Under the pieces are notes generated by a model. The model was not told where the DNA came from and made no database searches. It was given only the letters and a program-made list of their open reading frames with translations. A stretch of DNA of 64,000 nucleotides from Sphingopyxis sp. L1A2A (lineage in GTDB: Bacteria; Pseudomonadota; Alphaproteobacteria; Sphingomonadales; Sphingomonadaceae): assembly GCF_005502465.1 (NCBI RefSeq), contig NZ_SCOT01000002.1, forward strand, positions 124,001 to 188,000, read 5' to 3'. This document shows positions 43,266 to 52,830 of the stretch, piece by piece. Numbering within the stretch: the stretch's first letter is position 1; each line of letters opens with the position of its first letter. The position numbers were made by a program, and so were the translations under genes.

Positions 43266-43612
43266 GCCGTCGCGCCCAAGATTGCGAAGACGCCCGACGC
43301 GGTCAGGATCGGCCAGCCGATGTGCTTCCCGCGCGTATAAACGGCGTCGAACAATCCCACTGCAGTCCATACCCCGCCAACCAGTAGGATCAGGTTGCGC
43401 GGCGTGCCGGGCCAGATAACGGTAGCGGCCGACACCAGCATCAACAGCGACATCGCGTGCCAGGCAAAGCGAAACACCTTGCGCGCCAGATCGACCGCCA
43501 TGATCCCCTGATCGAGTGTGAGCAGCGGCTGGATCAGTCGCTTTTCACCCAAGGCGCCATGCACCAAGGCCGTCGTCGCCATGAAGGCCGCCGACAGCCA
43601 GAGCCAGATCAC
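43262..43612 (-). CDS. Small four-helix membrane protein in the leucine operon, unknown
   Basis: A 116-residue protein with four membrane helices (about residues 2-20, 45-66, 70-88, 97-114); the first loop is [19 protein letters not shown]. It begins at GTG overlapping the isovaleryl-CoA dehydrogenase TGA and ends overlapping the GTG of the next small membrane protein. I recognise no named family. Both small proteins are encoded between ivd and mccB, an arrangement that argues for a shared function. Confidence 0.75.
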   Translation of the reverse strand: MIWLWLSAAFMATTALVHGALGEKRLIQPLLTLDQGIMAVDLARKVFRFAWHAMSLLMLVSAATVIWPGTPRNLILLVGGVWTAVGLFDAVYTRGKHIGWPILTASGVFAILGATA

Positions 43613-44778
43613 GCGCCGGCACCGATCAGTTCGCGGCCGATCAGCATCCGGCGGATCTCGTTCGTCCCTGCGCCGATGTCGAGCAGCTTGGCATCGCGCC
43701 AGTAACGCTCGACCGGCCAGTCCTTGGTATAGCCCGCGCCGCCGAGCGCCTGGATCGCTTCGCCCGCGACCTTCACCGCATTCTCGCTCGCCAGCAAAAT
43801 GCAGCCCGCGGCATCGAAGCGTGTCGTTTGTCCCGCGTCGCACGCTTTGGCGACGTTATAGACGTAGGAGCGCGCCGACTGGAGCGCGACATACATGTCG
43901 GCGACCTTCGCCTGCATCAGCTGGAACGACCCGATCGGCTTGCCGAACTGCTTGCGGTCGCGGACATAGGGAATGACCGTGTCGAGGCACGCCTGCATGA
44001 TGCCGAGCTGGAGCCCGGCGAGCACGACGCGTTCATAGTCGAGCCCCGACATCAGCACGCCGACGCCGCCATTCTCCGGCCCCATGACCTGCTCTTCCGA
44101 AACCTCGCAATCGGTGAAGACGAGCTCGGCGGTCGGCGAGCCGCGCATGCCGACCTTGTCGATCTTTTGGCCGATGCTGAACCCCGGCATGTCTTTCTCG
44201 ATCAAGAACGCGGTGATGCCGCGCGACCCCGCCTCGGGACTGGTTTTGGCATAGACGACCAGCGTGTCGGCATGCGTCGCATTGGTGATCCAGAATTTGG
44301 TGCCATTGAGGACATAACCGCTGCCTTTGCGCTCGGCCTTCAGCTTCATCGACACGACATCGCTGCCCGCGCCCGCTTCCGACATCGCAAGGCTGCCGAC
44401 ATGTTCGCCGCTGATCAGCTTGGGCAGATATTTTGATTTCTGGTCGGCATTGCCCCAGCGGCGGATCTGGTTGACGCAGAGGTTCGAATGCGCGCCATAG
44501 GACAGGCCGATCGCGCCCGAAGCGCGCGACACTTCTTCGACCGCAATCACATGTTCGAGATAGCCGAGGCCGAGCCCGCCAAACTCCTCTTCAACGGTGA
44601 TGCCGTGGAGGCCCAGATCGCCCATTTGCGTCCATAGTTCGTCGCGCGGGAACCAGTCTTCGGCGTCGGCCCTGGCGGCGAGCGGCGCGATCCGTTCGTC
44701 AGCGAAGCGGGCGGTGGTGTCGCGGATCATGTCGGCGGTTTCGCCGAGCGCGAAATCGAAGTCGGGGGTGGCGCGCAT
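43609..44778 (-). CDS. ivd: Isovaleryl-CoA dehydrogenase
   Basis: A 389-residue flavoenzyme oxidising isovaleryl-CoA to 3-methylcrotonyl-CoA, the step before MCC. Motifs: [74 protein letters not shown]. The catalytic-base position used by most acyl-CoA dehydrogenases (the residue before GT in xEGT) is Ala here (GAGTNEI), while the Glu in [11 protein letters not shown] is where isovaleryl-CoA dehydrogenases carry theirs; this supports the substrate call. The ATG at 44778 gives the normal length. First gene of the operon, divergent from a LysR gene. Confidence 0.95.
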   Translation of the reverse strand: MRATPDFDFALGETADMIRDTTARFADERIAPLAARADAEDWFPRDELWTQMGDLGLHGITVEEEFGGLGLGYLEHVIAVEEVSRASGAIGLSYGAHSNLCVNQIRRWGNADQKSKYLPKLISGEHVGSLAMSEAGAGSDVVSMKLKAERKGSGYVLNGTKFWITNATHADTLVVYAKTSPEAGSRGITAFLIEKDMPGFSIGQKIDKVGMRGSPTAELVFTDCEVSEEQVMGPENGGVGVLMSGLDYERVVLAGLQLGIMQACLDTVIPYVRDRKQFGKPIGSFQLMQAKVADMYVALQSARSYVYNVAKACDAGQTTRFDAAGCILLASENAVKVAGEAIQALGGAGYTKDWPVERYWRDAKLLDIGAGTNEIRRMLIGRELIGAGA

Positions 44779-44784
44779 GGGGAA

Positions 44785-44856
44785 CCTATCGATCGAGGGC
44801 AGGACAGGGCGCGATACTGCCTCAAAATTCCAGCATATGGAAATTGAAACGATAGG
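44785..44856. promoter_or_regulatory. Likely LysR-regulator binding region between ivd and lysR gene
   Basis: The 100-base divergent spacer has a palindrome TTCCA-GCATA-TGGAA (44828-44842), within the size range of LysR boxes, flanked by an outer inverted pair CCTATCG (44785-44791) and CGATAGG (44850-44856). Symmetry on both sides fits a regulator controlling both directions. Binding is inferred only. Confidence 0.45.
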
Positions 44857-44878
44857 CGATTTGGCATAAGTAAAATCT

Positions 44879-45781
44879 ATGATTAAGCGCGCCCATATCC
44901 GCCAGTTTCTCGCCGTCGTCGACGCCGGCAGTTTTACGCAAGCGGCGGCGCGGATTCGAGTGACGCAGCCGGCGTTGTCGAGCGGGATCGCCGAACTGGA
45001 AAAACTGGTCGGCACGCCGCTGTTCATCCGCAACCGCCGGCAGGTCCGCCTGACCGAAGCGGGCGGGCGCTTCTTGCCGATCGCGCGCGACCTGGAGCGC
45101 GGGTTCCGCGTCGCCGACGATTTCGGCCGCGACAGCGACCGGCAAGAGGCCGAGCTCAAGCTCGGGGTGATCCGATCGACGCCGGGGGAGTTTTTGCAGG
45201 CGGTCGTCACGGCGCTGCGGCCCGGCTTCGCCATCGAACTCATTGAAAACAGCGATTCCGAATTGCGCGCGGCGCTGGGCAACGGGCGCATCAACATGGC
45301 CCTTGTTCCGTTGCGGTCGGGAGAGCGCGGCGATCACGTCATGCCGCTCTATGCAGAGCCGCTGGCGATGTTCATTGCGGCCGATCATCCGCTCGCCGGG
45401 CGGATCGAGGTCGGTCCCGAGGAACTCGCCGCCGAAACGATGATCGCGCGCCGCTCTTGCGAATTTCTTGACGGAACCAGCCGCTTCTTCACCCGCCACG
45501 GTGTTCGGCCGCGCTTTGCCTTGCGCAGCGAGAGCGACGAGCGCTGCCTGCGCATGGTCGCCGCCGGGATCGGCATCACCACCGCGCCGGTATCGCTCGC
45601 GATCGAGGGCATCGTCCCGCTCAAGGTCGCCGGCTATGATTTCCGGCGCGAGCTGGGGCTGATCCTCGATCCGGCGTGGCGGGTGTTGCCCGAAGTCGCG
45701 CTGCGCCTGACCCACGCGCTCGAAACGATCGTTGCGATCGCTGCCGAATGGAGACGGGCGAAGGTCGATACCGTCGCGTGA
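44879..45781 (+). CDS. LysR-family transcriptional regulator
   Basis: A 300-residue activator/repressor. The N-terminal helix-turn-helix: [25 protein letters not shown] helix (first 25 residues) then [23 protein letters not shown]. The effector domain follows from about residue 90. It is divergent from ivd with only 100 bases between, the classic arrangement for a LysR gene and its target operon. The effector may be a leucine-derived CoA ester or keto acid; this is inference. Confidence 0.93.
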   Translation: MIKRAHIRQFLAVVDAGSFTQAAARIRVTQPALSSGIAELEKLVGTPLFIRNRRQVRLTEAGGRFLPIARDLERGFRVADDFGRDSDRQEAELKLGVIRSTPGEFLQAVVTALRPGFAIELIENSDSELRAALGNGRINMALVPLRSGERGDHVMPLYAEPLAMFIAADHPLAGRIEVGPEELAAETMIARRSCEFLDGTSRFFTRHGVRPRFALRSESDERCLRMVAAGIGITTAPVSLAIEGIVPLKVAGYDFRRELGLILDPAWRVLPEVALRLTHALETIVAIAAEWRRAKVDTVA

Positions 45782-45933
45782 CTCTACCGCTCCACAAGTC
45801 TGGCTTGCAGCGTCGAAAGGCCATAACGTTTGCCGGCTTGCGTGAGGCAAAGCTACGGCGACGTCCGGTTCCCGTCCATTTGGACGTATGACGGGATGTT
45901 GAATGTCCTATTCCGCTGCACAGCGGCGGGAGT

Positions 45934-46878
45934 ATGAGGAGGCAGAGTTTGTTGTCGTCTGATTTGCAGACAAGGTCGTCGGAGTTGACGCACCTCGACC
46001 GGCTCGAGGCCGAGAGCATCCATATCATGCGCGAAGTGATGGCCGACGCGGTCAAGCCGGTGATGCTGTACAGCGTCGGCAAGGACAGCGCGGTGATGCT
46101 CCATCTGGCGCGCAAGGCCTTTTACCCCTCGCCGCCGCCGTTCCCGCTGCTCCACGTCGACACGACGTGGAAGTTTCAGGCGATGTACGAACTGCGCGAC
46201 CGCATGGCGCGCGAGAGCGGCATGGAATTGCTCGTCTATCAGAACCCCGAAGCCAAGGAGCGCGGGATTAACCCGTTCGACCACGGCCCGCTCCACACCG
46301 ACATGTGGAAGACCGAGGGGCTCAAACAGGCGCTCGACCTCCACGGTTTTGACGTCGCCTTTGGCGGCGCGCGCCGCGACGAGGAAAAGAGCCGCGCCAA
46401 GGAACGCATCTTCTCCTTTCGCACCGCGACCCACGGCTGGGATCCGAAGAAACAGCGCCCCGAGCTCTGGAACCTCTACAATGCCCGTAAAGCCAAAGGC
46501 GAAAGCATCCGCGTCTTCCCGATCTCGAACTGGACCGAGCTCGACATCTGGCAGTACATCGCGCGCGAAAATATCCCGATCGTCCCGCTCTATTTCGCCG
46601 CGCCGCGGCCGACTGTGGAGCGCGACGGGCTGCTGCTGATGGTCGATGACGACCGCTTTCCGCTGCTTCCCGGCGAGACGCCGGTCGAGCGTTCGGTGCG
46701 CTTCCGCACCCTCGGCTGCTATCCGCTCACCGGCGCGGTCGAGAGCGAGGCCAAGACATTGTCCGAAGTGATCCAGGAAATGCTGCTGACGACGACCAGC
46801 GAACGGCAGGGCCGCATCATCGACAAGGATGGCGGCGACGCGAGCATGGAGAAGAAGAAGCAGGAGGGGTACTTCTGA
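45934..46878 (+). CDS. cysD: Sulfate adenylyltransferase subunit 2
   Basis: A PP-loop ATP pyrophosphatase that adenylates sulfate together with the CysN GTPase, giving APS for cysteine synthesis. Motifs: [16 protein letters not shown] (PP-loop), [48 protein letters not shown]. The ATG at 45934 gives 314 residues; AGGAGG at 45937-45942 is inside that frame and better placed for TTG at 45949 or 45952, which would give about 309 residues, nearer the usual 302. The TGA overlaps the cysN ATG by one base. Confidence 0.94.
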   Translation: MRRQSLLSSDLQTRSSELTHLDRLEAESIHIMREVMADAVKPVMLYSVGKDSAVMLHLARKAFYPSPPPFPLLHVDTTWKFQAMYELRDRMARESGMELLVYQNPEAKERGINPFDHGPLHTDMWKTEGLKQALDLHGFDVAFGGARRDEEKSRAKERIFSFRTATHGWDPKKQRPELWNLYNARKAKGESIRVFPISNWTELDIWQYIARENIPIVPLYFAAPRPTVERDGLLLMVDDDRFPLLPGETPVERSVRFRTLGCYPLTGAVESEAKTLSEVIQEMLLTTTSERQGRIIDKDGGDASMEKKKQEGYF

Positions 46879-48794
46879 TGACCGACCCCATCTACGTCAC
46901 CGACGCTCTCATCGCCGAGGACATTGACGCCTATCTTGCGCAGCATCAACAGAAGTCGCTGCTGCGCTTCATCACTTGCGGTTCGGTCGACGACGGCAAG
47001 TCGACGCTGATCGGGCGCTTGCTCTACGACAGCAAGATGATCTTTGAGGACCAGCTTGCCGCGCTTGAAGCCGACAGCAAGCGCGTCGGCACGCAGGGGC
47101 AGGAGATCGATTTCGCCCTGCTCGTTGACGGGCTCGCCGCGGAGCGCGAGCAGGGGATCACGATCGACGTCGCCTACCGCTTCTTCACCACCGAAAAGCG
47201 CAAGTTCATCGTCGCCGACACGCCGGGGCACGAACAATATACGCGCAACATGGTCACCGGCGCCTCGACCGCCGACCTCGCCGTGATCCTGATCGACGCG
47301 CGTAAGGGCGTGTTGACCCAGACGCGGCGGCACAGCTTCCTCGCGCACCTGATCGGCATCAAGCATATCGTGCTGGCGGTGAACAAGATGGACCTCGTCG
47401 GCTACGACAAGACCGTGTTCGAGCGGATTTTGCTGAGCTACCGAGCATTCGCCAGCGAGATCGGCATCACCCATTTCACCGCGATCCCGATCTCGGGGTT
47501 CAAGGGCGATAATATCACCGCGCTGTCGGACAACACGCCTTGGTTCAAGGGTCCGGCGCTGATCGAGCATCTGGAAAATGTCGAGATCGGCAGCACCGCC
47601 GATGAGGCGAAGCCGTTCCGGCTGCCAGTGCAATGGGTCAACCGCCCGAACCTCGACTTTCGCGGCTTTTCGGGCCAGATCGCGAGCGGCACCGTCAAGC
47701 CGGGAGACGCGGTGCGCATCCTGCCCAGCGGCAAGACGACCACGGTCGACCGCATCGTCACGCTGGACGGCGACCTGGGCGAAGCCGTTGCGGGCCAGTC
47801 GGTGACGCTCACCCTTTCCGACGAGGTTGATTGCTCGCGCGGCGACGTGATCGCCGCCGCCGACGCCCCCCCCGAAGCCGCCGACCAGTTCGAGGCGACG
47901 CTGGTTTGGATGGCCGACGAGGCGATGATCGCGGGGCGCGCCTATTGGCTGAAGCTCGCGACGCAGACGGTGTCGGCGACGGTGCAGGCGCCGAAATATG
48001 AGATCAACGTCAACACGCTCGACCATCTGGCGGCGAAGACGCTGGAACTGAACGGCATCGGCGTCGTCGAAATTTCGACCGACAAGCCGATTGTGTTCGA
48101 GGCCTATTCGGACAACCGGACAAGCCCAAATAAGGTGATGGGCGGTTTCATCCTGATCGACAAGCTGACCAACGCGACGGTCGCGGCGGGGATGCTGCAT
48201 TTCAGCCTGCGCCGCGCGCAGAATGTCCATTGGCAGGCGACCGACGTCGACCGCGACATGCGCGCGAACCTGAAGAACCAGCGCCCTGCTTTGCTGTGGT
48301 TTACCGGCCTGTCGGGGTCGGGCAAATCGACGATCGCCAATCTGGTCGAAAAGAAGCTGCACCGAATGAACCGGCACAGCTTCCTGCTCGACGGCGACAA
48401 TGTCCGCCACGGGCTGAACCGCGATCTGGGCTTTACCGAGGCCGACCGGATCGAGAATATCCGCCGCGTCGGCGAGGTGGCGAAGCTGATGACCGACGCC
48501 GGGTTGATCGTCATCACGGCGTTCATCTCACCGTTCCGCGTCGAACGTGACATGGTGCGGTCGATGTTGCCCGAAGGCGAGTTTATCGAGGTATTTATCG
48601 ATACGCCGCTGGCCGAAGCCGAGCGCCGCGATGTGAAAGGCCTGTATAAAAAGGCCCGCGCCGGGCAGCTCAAGAATTTCACCGGCATCGACAGCCCGTA
48701 TGAGGCGCCCGAGGCTCCCGAGATTCGCATCGACACCACCGCGATGTCGCCCGAAGAAGCGGCTGACCTGATCATCGACCGGCTGCTTGGCTGA
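46878..48794 (+). CDS. cysNC: Bifunctional sulfate adenylyltransferase subunit 1 / adenylylsulfate kinase
   Basis: A 638-residue fusion. The N-terminal GTPase (CysN, about 1-440): [46 protein letters not shown]. The C-terminal APS kinase (CysC, about 455-638): [20 protein letters not shown] (second P-loop), [28 protein letters not shown]. It makes APS with CysD then PAPS. Full length in both halves. It overlaps cysD and is followed directly by cysQ. Confidence 0.97.
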   Translation: MTDPIYVTDALIAEDIDAYLAQHQQKSLLRFITCGSVDDGKSTLIGRLLYDSKMIFEDQLAALEADSKRVGTQGQEIDFALLVDGLAAEREQGITIDVAYRFFTTEKRKFIVADTPGHEQYTRNMVTGASTADLAVILIDARKGVLTQTRRHSFLAHLIGIKHIVLAVNKMDLVGYDKTVFERILLSYRAFASEIGITHFTAIPISGFKGDNITALSDNTPWFKGPALIEHLENVEIGSTADEAKPFRLPVQWVNRPNLDFRGFSGQIASGTVKPGDAVRILPSGKTTTVDRIVTLDGDLGEAVAGQSVTLTLSDEVDCSRGDVIAAADAPPEAADQFEATLVWMADEAMIAGRAYWLKLATQTVSATVQAPKYEINVNTLDHLAAKTLELNGIGVVEISTDKPIVFEAYSDNRTSPNKVMGGFILIDKLTNATVAAGMLHFSLRRAQNVHWQATDVDRDMRANLKNQRPALLWFTGLSGSGKSTIANLVEKKLHRMNRHSFLLDGDNVRHGLNRDLGFTEADRIENIRRVGEVAKLMTDAGLIVITAFISPFRVERDMVRSMLPEGEFIEVFIDTPLAEAERRDVKGLYKKARAGQLKNFTGIDSPYEAPEAPEIRIDTTAMSPEEAADLIIDRLLG

Positions 48795-48795
48795 C

Positions 48796-49539
48796 ATGGT
48801 GGAAACCGACGAGCAACTGGCCGAACGGCTCGCCACGGCGGCGGGCGTGATCCTGCTGGCGCTGCGGGCCGAGGGGCTCGAGGGCAAGGCGCTGGGGCAG
48901 GCGGGCGACGAAGCCGCCAACACGATGCTGTGCCGCGAATTGCGCGCCGCGCGCCCCGACGATGCGATCCTGTCCGAAGAGGAAAAGGACAGCGCCGCGC
49001 GGCTGGCGTACAACCGGGTGTGGATCATCGATCCGCTCGACGGCACGCGCGAATATGGCGAGGGGCGCGACGATTGGGCGGTGCATGTCGCGCTTGCGGT
49101 CGATGGCGTTGCGACCGTTGGCGCGGTCGCGCTGCCGGGGCTGGGGATCACGCTGACATCGGGTGCGCCGATGCCATTGCAGCCCGCGAACAAGCCCCTG
49201 AAAATGCTGGTCAGCCGCACACGCCCCGCGGCCGAGGCCGTTTTTGTGGCCGAACGGATCGGCGCCGAGCTGCTCGCGATGGGATCGGCGGGGGCCAAGG
49301 CGATGGCGGTCGTGCGCGGCGAGGCCGACATCTATCTGCACACCGGTGGTCAGTATGAATGGGACAATTGCGCGCCGGTGGCGGTGGCGCAGGCCGCGGG
49401 GCTGCATGTCAGCCGGGTCGATGGATCGGCGATCCGGTATAATGCGGCGGATACTTATTTGCCCGATTTGCTGATCTGTCGGGCGGAGCTGGCGGGCGAG
49501 ATTTTGCGGTTGGCGGCGGAATATTCGCCCACCCTTTGA
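48796..49539 (+). CDS. cysQ: 3'(2'),5'-bisphosphate nucleotidase (CysQ)
   Basis: A 247-residue Mg-dependent phosphatase of the inositol monophosphatase family that recycles PAP, the by-product of PAPS reduction, to AMP. Motifs: ILSEEEKD (metal Glu), WIIDPLDGTREYGEG (metal Asp cluster D-P-L-D-G-T) and GGQYEWDNCAPVAVAQAAG. The ATG at 48796, two bases after cysN stop, is preferred over TTG at 48787. With cysDNC it forms the sulfate activation operon. Confidence 0.93.
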   Translation: MVETDEQLAERLATAAGVILLALRAEGLEGKALGQAGDEAANTMLCRELRAARPDDAILSEEEKDSAARLAYNRVWIIDPLDGTREYGEGRDDWAVHVALAVDGVATVGAVALPGLGITLTSGAPMPLQPANKPLKMLVSRTRPAAEAVFVAERIGAELLAMGSAGAKAMAVVRGEADIYLHTGGQYEWDNCAPVAVAQAAGLHVSRVDGSAIRYNAADTYLPDLLICRAELAGEILRLAAEYSPTL

Positions 49540-49541
49540 TC

Positions 49542-49617
49542 GTCGTCCCGACGAAGGCCGGGATCTCACCGTCGATTTCGCTCGCAGCGGCGAGATCCCG
49601 GCCTTCGCCGGGATGAC
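49542..49617. repeat. REP-like inverted repeat (GTCGTCCCG...GGGATGAC)
   Basis: The arms at 49542-49567 and 49592-49617 (GAAGGCCGGGATCTC versus GAGATCCCGGCCTTC at the core) are inverted copies about 26 bases long around a 24-base centre. It lies after cysQ and before the next gene on the same strand; could end or stabilise the cys transcript. Confidence 0.85.
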
Positions 49618-49697
49618 GGGCACGGAGAGGTTGCCAGCCGCTTCGTCACCCCCTAATCCGTTGCATCGAGAAACCGAAAAGCGACGGGAGACCCGCA

Positions 49698-50828
49698 ATG
49701 ACCGACCTGCCTGACACCAACCTGACCATGCTGACGCTGGTCAAGCCCGAGGGCGAGCTGGAGGTGTCGCTCGAACGGCGTCCGATGCCGACGCCGAAAG
49801 CGCACGAGGTGCTGGTCAAGATCCTCGCCACCCCGATCAATCCGTCGGACCTGGGCCTGCTGTTCGGCGGCGCCGACATGTCGACCGCGCGCGCATCGAC
49901 CCGCGACGGCTTGCCCGTGATCACCGCCGATATTCCGCCCGCCGGGATGCGCGCGATGGGCGGGCGGATCGGCGAAGCATTGGCGATCGGCAACGAAGGG
50001 TGCGGCACGGTGGTCGCAGCGGGCGATTCGCCCGAGGCACAGGCGTTGCTCGGCAAGACCGTCGCGCTGATCGGGGGCGAAATCTATGCCGAATATCGCT
50101 GCCTGCCCGCGCAGATGTGCATGGTCTTGCCCGATGGCACCGATCCGAAGGACGGCGCGTCGTGCTTCGTCAATCCGCTGACCAGCCTGGCCTTTACCGA
50201 AACCATGAAGGCCGAGGGGCATAGCGCGATCATCCACACCGCCGCGGCATCGAACCTGGGCCAGATGCTGGTCAAGATTTGCGCCAAGGATGGTATTCCG
50301 CTGGTCAACATCGTGCGCAGCGAGGCGCAGGTCGAAATCCTGAAAGGCATTGGCGCGGCGCATATCGTCAACAGCAGCGCCGACGATTTCATCGACCAGC
50401 TGGTCGCTGCGATCGTCGCCACCGGCGCGACGATCGGCTTCGACGCGATCGGCGGCGGCAAGCTGTCGGGCCAGATCTTGTCGGCGATGGAAGTCGCCGC
50501 GGTGAAGCGGATGACGACGTACAGCCGTTATGGTTCGGACACGTTCAAGCAGGTCTATATTTATGGCGCGCTCGACCTGGGGCCGACGGTGCTCAACCGT
50601 GCGTTCGGGCTGACCTGGTCCTTGTCGGGCTTCTTGCTGACGCCCTTCCTGCAGAAGGCGGGAATGGAAACCAATCTGCGGCTGCGGAAGCGCGTCGTCG
50701 ACGAGCTGACGACGACGTTCAAGAGCCACTATAGCCATGAAATCTCGCTCACCGAAGCGCTATCGCTCGACGTCGCCAATGCCTACAACGCCAAGCGGAC
50801 CGGAGAGAAGTATCTGATCCGACCCTGA
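49698..50828 (+). CDS. MDR-family NADPH:quinone-type oxidoreductase
   Basis: A 376-residue medium-chain dehydrogenase/reductase without the zinc-binding Cys/His sets, so of the quinone-reductase/enoyl-reductase type. N-terminal GroES-like domain: VLVKILATPINPSDLGLLFGG, then NEGCGTVVAAG. The nucleotide-binding fold begins IIHTAAASNLGQMLVKICAKDG and includes GFDAIGGGKLSGQ. The residues after 270 differ from simple Qor. The substrate is unknown. GGGAG precedes the ATG. Followed by an AraC regulator. Confidence 0.87.
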   Translation: MTDLPDTNLTMLTLVKPEGELEVSLERRPMPTPKAHEVLVKILATPINPSDLGLLFGGADMSTARASTRDGLPVITADIPPAGMRAMGGRIGEALAIGNEGCGTVVAAGDSPEAQALLGKTVALIGGEIYAEYRCLPAQMCMVLPDGTDPKDGASCFVNPLTSLAFTETMKAEGHSAIIHTAAASNLGQMLVKICAKDGIPLVNIVRSEAQVEILKGIGAAHIVNSSADDFIDQLVAAIVATGATIGFDAIGGGKLSGQILSAMEVAAVKRMTTYSRYGSDTFKQVYIYGALDLGPTVLNRAFGLTWSLSGFLLTPFLQKAGMETNLRLRKRVVDELTTTFKSHYSHEISLTEALSLDVANAYNAKRTGEKYLIRP

Positions 50829-50849
50829 CGAGCTTTCGGCGAGGCGCAT

Positions 50850-51887
50850 ATGGCACGACTGACGGCCGCGGTGGGTGACGCCCGCGGCATGGTGAATTTT
50901 GCGGTGCGCAAAGGTGTCGATCGCGAGCAGTTACTGGCGGTTGCAGGCCTTACCGAGGGCATGCTGGGCAATTTCGACGCGCGCCTGTCGCTGCCGGCGT
51001 ATCGGCGCCTGATCGAGGCGGGCGCGGTGCTCACCAACGATCCCGCGTTTGCGCTGCATTATGCCGAGGCGATCGACGTATCGGAAATTTCGGTGCTGGG
51101 GCTGATCACCCACGCATCGGAAACGATGATCGACGCCTTTGCCCAGATCAATCGCTATACGCGGCTGATCACCGACGTCGCGTCAAACGGTCCGAACCGG
51201 TTCACGCTGGAGCGCGACCGGGAAGGGCTTTGGCTGACCGACCATCGCGCCGACCCCAATGACTTTATCGAACTCACCGAAATGTCTTTCGCGCGCATGG
51301 TGTGCGGAACTCGGGTTTTCGGCGATACGCCTTTTGTGCTGGAGGTTCATGTCAGCCATCCGGCACCGTCCTATGCCCGCGAGTATGAAGCGGTCTTTCA
51401 GGCGCCGGTCAAATTTGCGGCGGGCCGCAATGCGATGCGCGTTGACGAACGCTGGCTGACCTATCGGGTCGCAAAACAGCCGCGTTTCACCTTCGGCATC
51501 CTGAGCGCGCATGCCGACCGGTTGCTGAAGGATTTGCAGAGCAGCGACGATTTCGCGCACCGGATCGAGGCGGTGATCATGCCGCGCCTGCACACCGGCG
51601 CGATTGATCTGGCAACGGTCGCAAATGAACTGGGCGTCAGCCGTCAGACGATTTTCCGGCGGTTGAAGGCCGAAAATACCAGTTATGAAAAGCTGCTCGA
51701 CAATCTGCGCCACCGGTTGGCGCTGAGCTATTTTCAGGAGCGGAGGGTGTCGATCAACGAAGTCGCCTATCTGCTCGGCTATTCGGCCCCGAGCGCGTTC
51801 ACGCGCGCGTTCAAGCGGTGGACCGGCACGTCGCCGCGCGCGACGTTGAAGGGCGTAACGACGCACGACGGCAGTACCGACGGCTGA
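50850..51887 (+). CDS. AraC-family transcriptional regulator
   Basis: A 345-residue regulator with an N-terminal ligand domain (AraC-type arabinose-binding-like fold, about 20-200) and a C-terminal HTH_18 domain (about 250-335): IDLATVANELGVSRQTIFRRL, NEVAYLLGYSAPSAFTRAFKRWTG. It lies 22 bases after the MDR gene on the same strand and may control it. Ligand unknown. Confidence 0.92.
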   Translation: MARLTAAVGDARGMVNFAVRKGVDREQLLAVAGLTEGMLGNFDARLSLPAYRRLIEAGAVLTNDPAFALHYAEAIDVSEISVLGLITHASETMIDAFAQINRYTRLITDVASNGPNRFTLERDREGLWLTDHRADPNDFIELTEMSFARMVCGTRVFGDTPFVLEVHVSHPAPSYAREYEAVFQAPVKFAAGRNAMRVDERWLTYRVAKQPRFTFGILSAHADRLLKDLQSSDDFAHRIEAVIMPRLHTGAIDLATVANELGVSRQTIFRRLKAENTSYEKLLDNLRHRLALSYFQERRVSINEVAYLLGYSAPSAFTRAFKRWTGTSPRATLKGVTTHDGSTDG

Positions 51888-52040
51888 AACCGTCCTTCCA
51901 TGCAACCTGAAGTCAATATTTTGGGATGCGCGGTCATGGCGCACGGTGTGTTGCTCATATAGCACAGCTGCCTGCGGGTCGGCCGATCATTCACTTCACT
52001 GGCGGCCCCGCCTGGAAAAACAGCGGGACATCACGCCATC

Positions 52041-52820
52041 ATGCTTCAGACAATTCGACAGCGACCACTTGTCGCGGCGGCAATCTATTGGTTCGCCCTG
52101 ACCTTTATCGGGCAAAGCCTGTTCACGCTCTACATTCTGATCTTTTACGGCCGCGCCAGCGTGACCGGTGATTGGCGGGCGGCCAATGATATCCTGCCCG
52201 ATGGCATGATCCCGGGCGACGGGCCGGGCAATGTGGCGATCTTTGTCCATTTGCTGTTCGGGGCGCTGATCACCTTTGGCGGGCTGGTGCAGCTCATCCC
52301 CAGAGTGCGCGCAAAATACCCTCGGTTCCATCGCTGGAACGGACGGCTGTACATGCTGTCGGCGGTCGTGATGAGCGTGGGCGGGCTGTATATTGCCTGG
52401 GGCAGGGGCGAGACCGGGTCGGGCTATGCGACGTCGATCAACGGCATCATTATTCTGGTCTGCGTCTATTTTGCGACCCGCTTTGCCATGGCGCGCGATT
52501 TCATGCGGCACCAGCCGTGGGCGATCCGGCTGTTCCTGGCGGTGAGCGGGGTGTGGTTCTTGCGCGTCTTCATCATGCTGTGGGTGCTGTTGTTCGGTCC
52601 CGATGGGCTGGGCGAGGATCTGGGCGGGCCTGCCGGCGTCGGGCTCAACTATGCGCAGTTCATCGTCCCGATTATGCTGTTCGAGCTGTATCGCTGGGCG
52701 CAGCGCAGCAAGACCCCGGCGGTTCGCTGGTCGGTCGCCGCGACGCTGTTCCTCTGCTCGACGCTGATGGGCGCAGGGATCGGGATGGCCTGGCTATTCC
52801 TGTGGCTGCCCAATTTGTAA
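52041..52820 (+). CDS. DUF2306 membrane protein
   Basis: A 259-residue inner membrane protein with seven or so helices (about 12-34, 67-85, 100-120, 133-148, 160-185, 205-220, 232-255). The layout and conserved sites FVHLLFGALITFGGLVQLIP and FHRWNGRLYMLS fit the DUF2306 family, in which conserved His may bind a haem or other metal. Function unknown. Tail-to-tail with the cell-wall hydrolase, with 10 bases between stops. Confidence 0.85.
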   Translation: MLQTIRQRPLVAAAIYWFALTFIGQSLFTLYILIFYGRASVTGDWRAANDILPDGMIPGDGPGNVAIFVHLLFGALITFGGLVQLIPRVRAKYPRFHRWNGRLYMLSAVVMSVGGLYIAWGRGETGSGYATSINGIIILVCVYFATRFAMARDFMRHQPWAIRLFLAVSGVWFLRVFIMLWVLLFGPDGLGEDLGGPAGVGLNYAQFIVPIMLFELYRWAQRSKTPAVRWSVAATLFLCSTLMGAGIGMAWLFLWLPNL

Positions 52821-52830
52821 GGCATTCAGC

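Noticed and set aside
46719..48410. A 563-codon minus-strand open frame inside cysNC
   Set aside because: Antisense shadow of a GTPase/kinase fusion with complete motifs.
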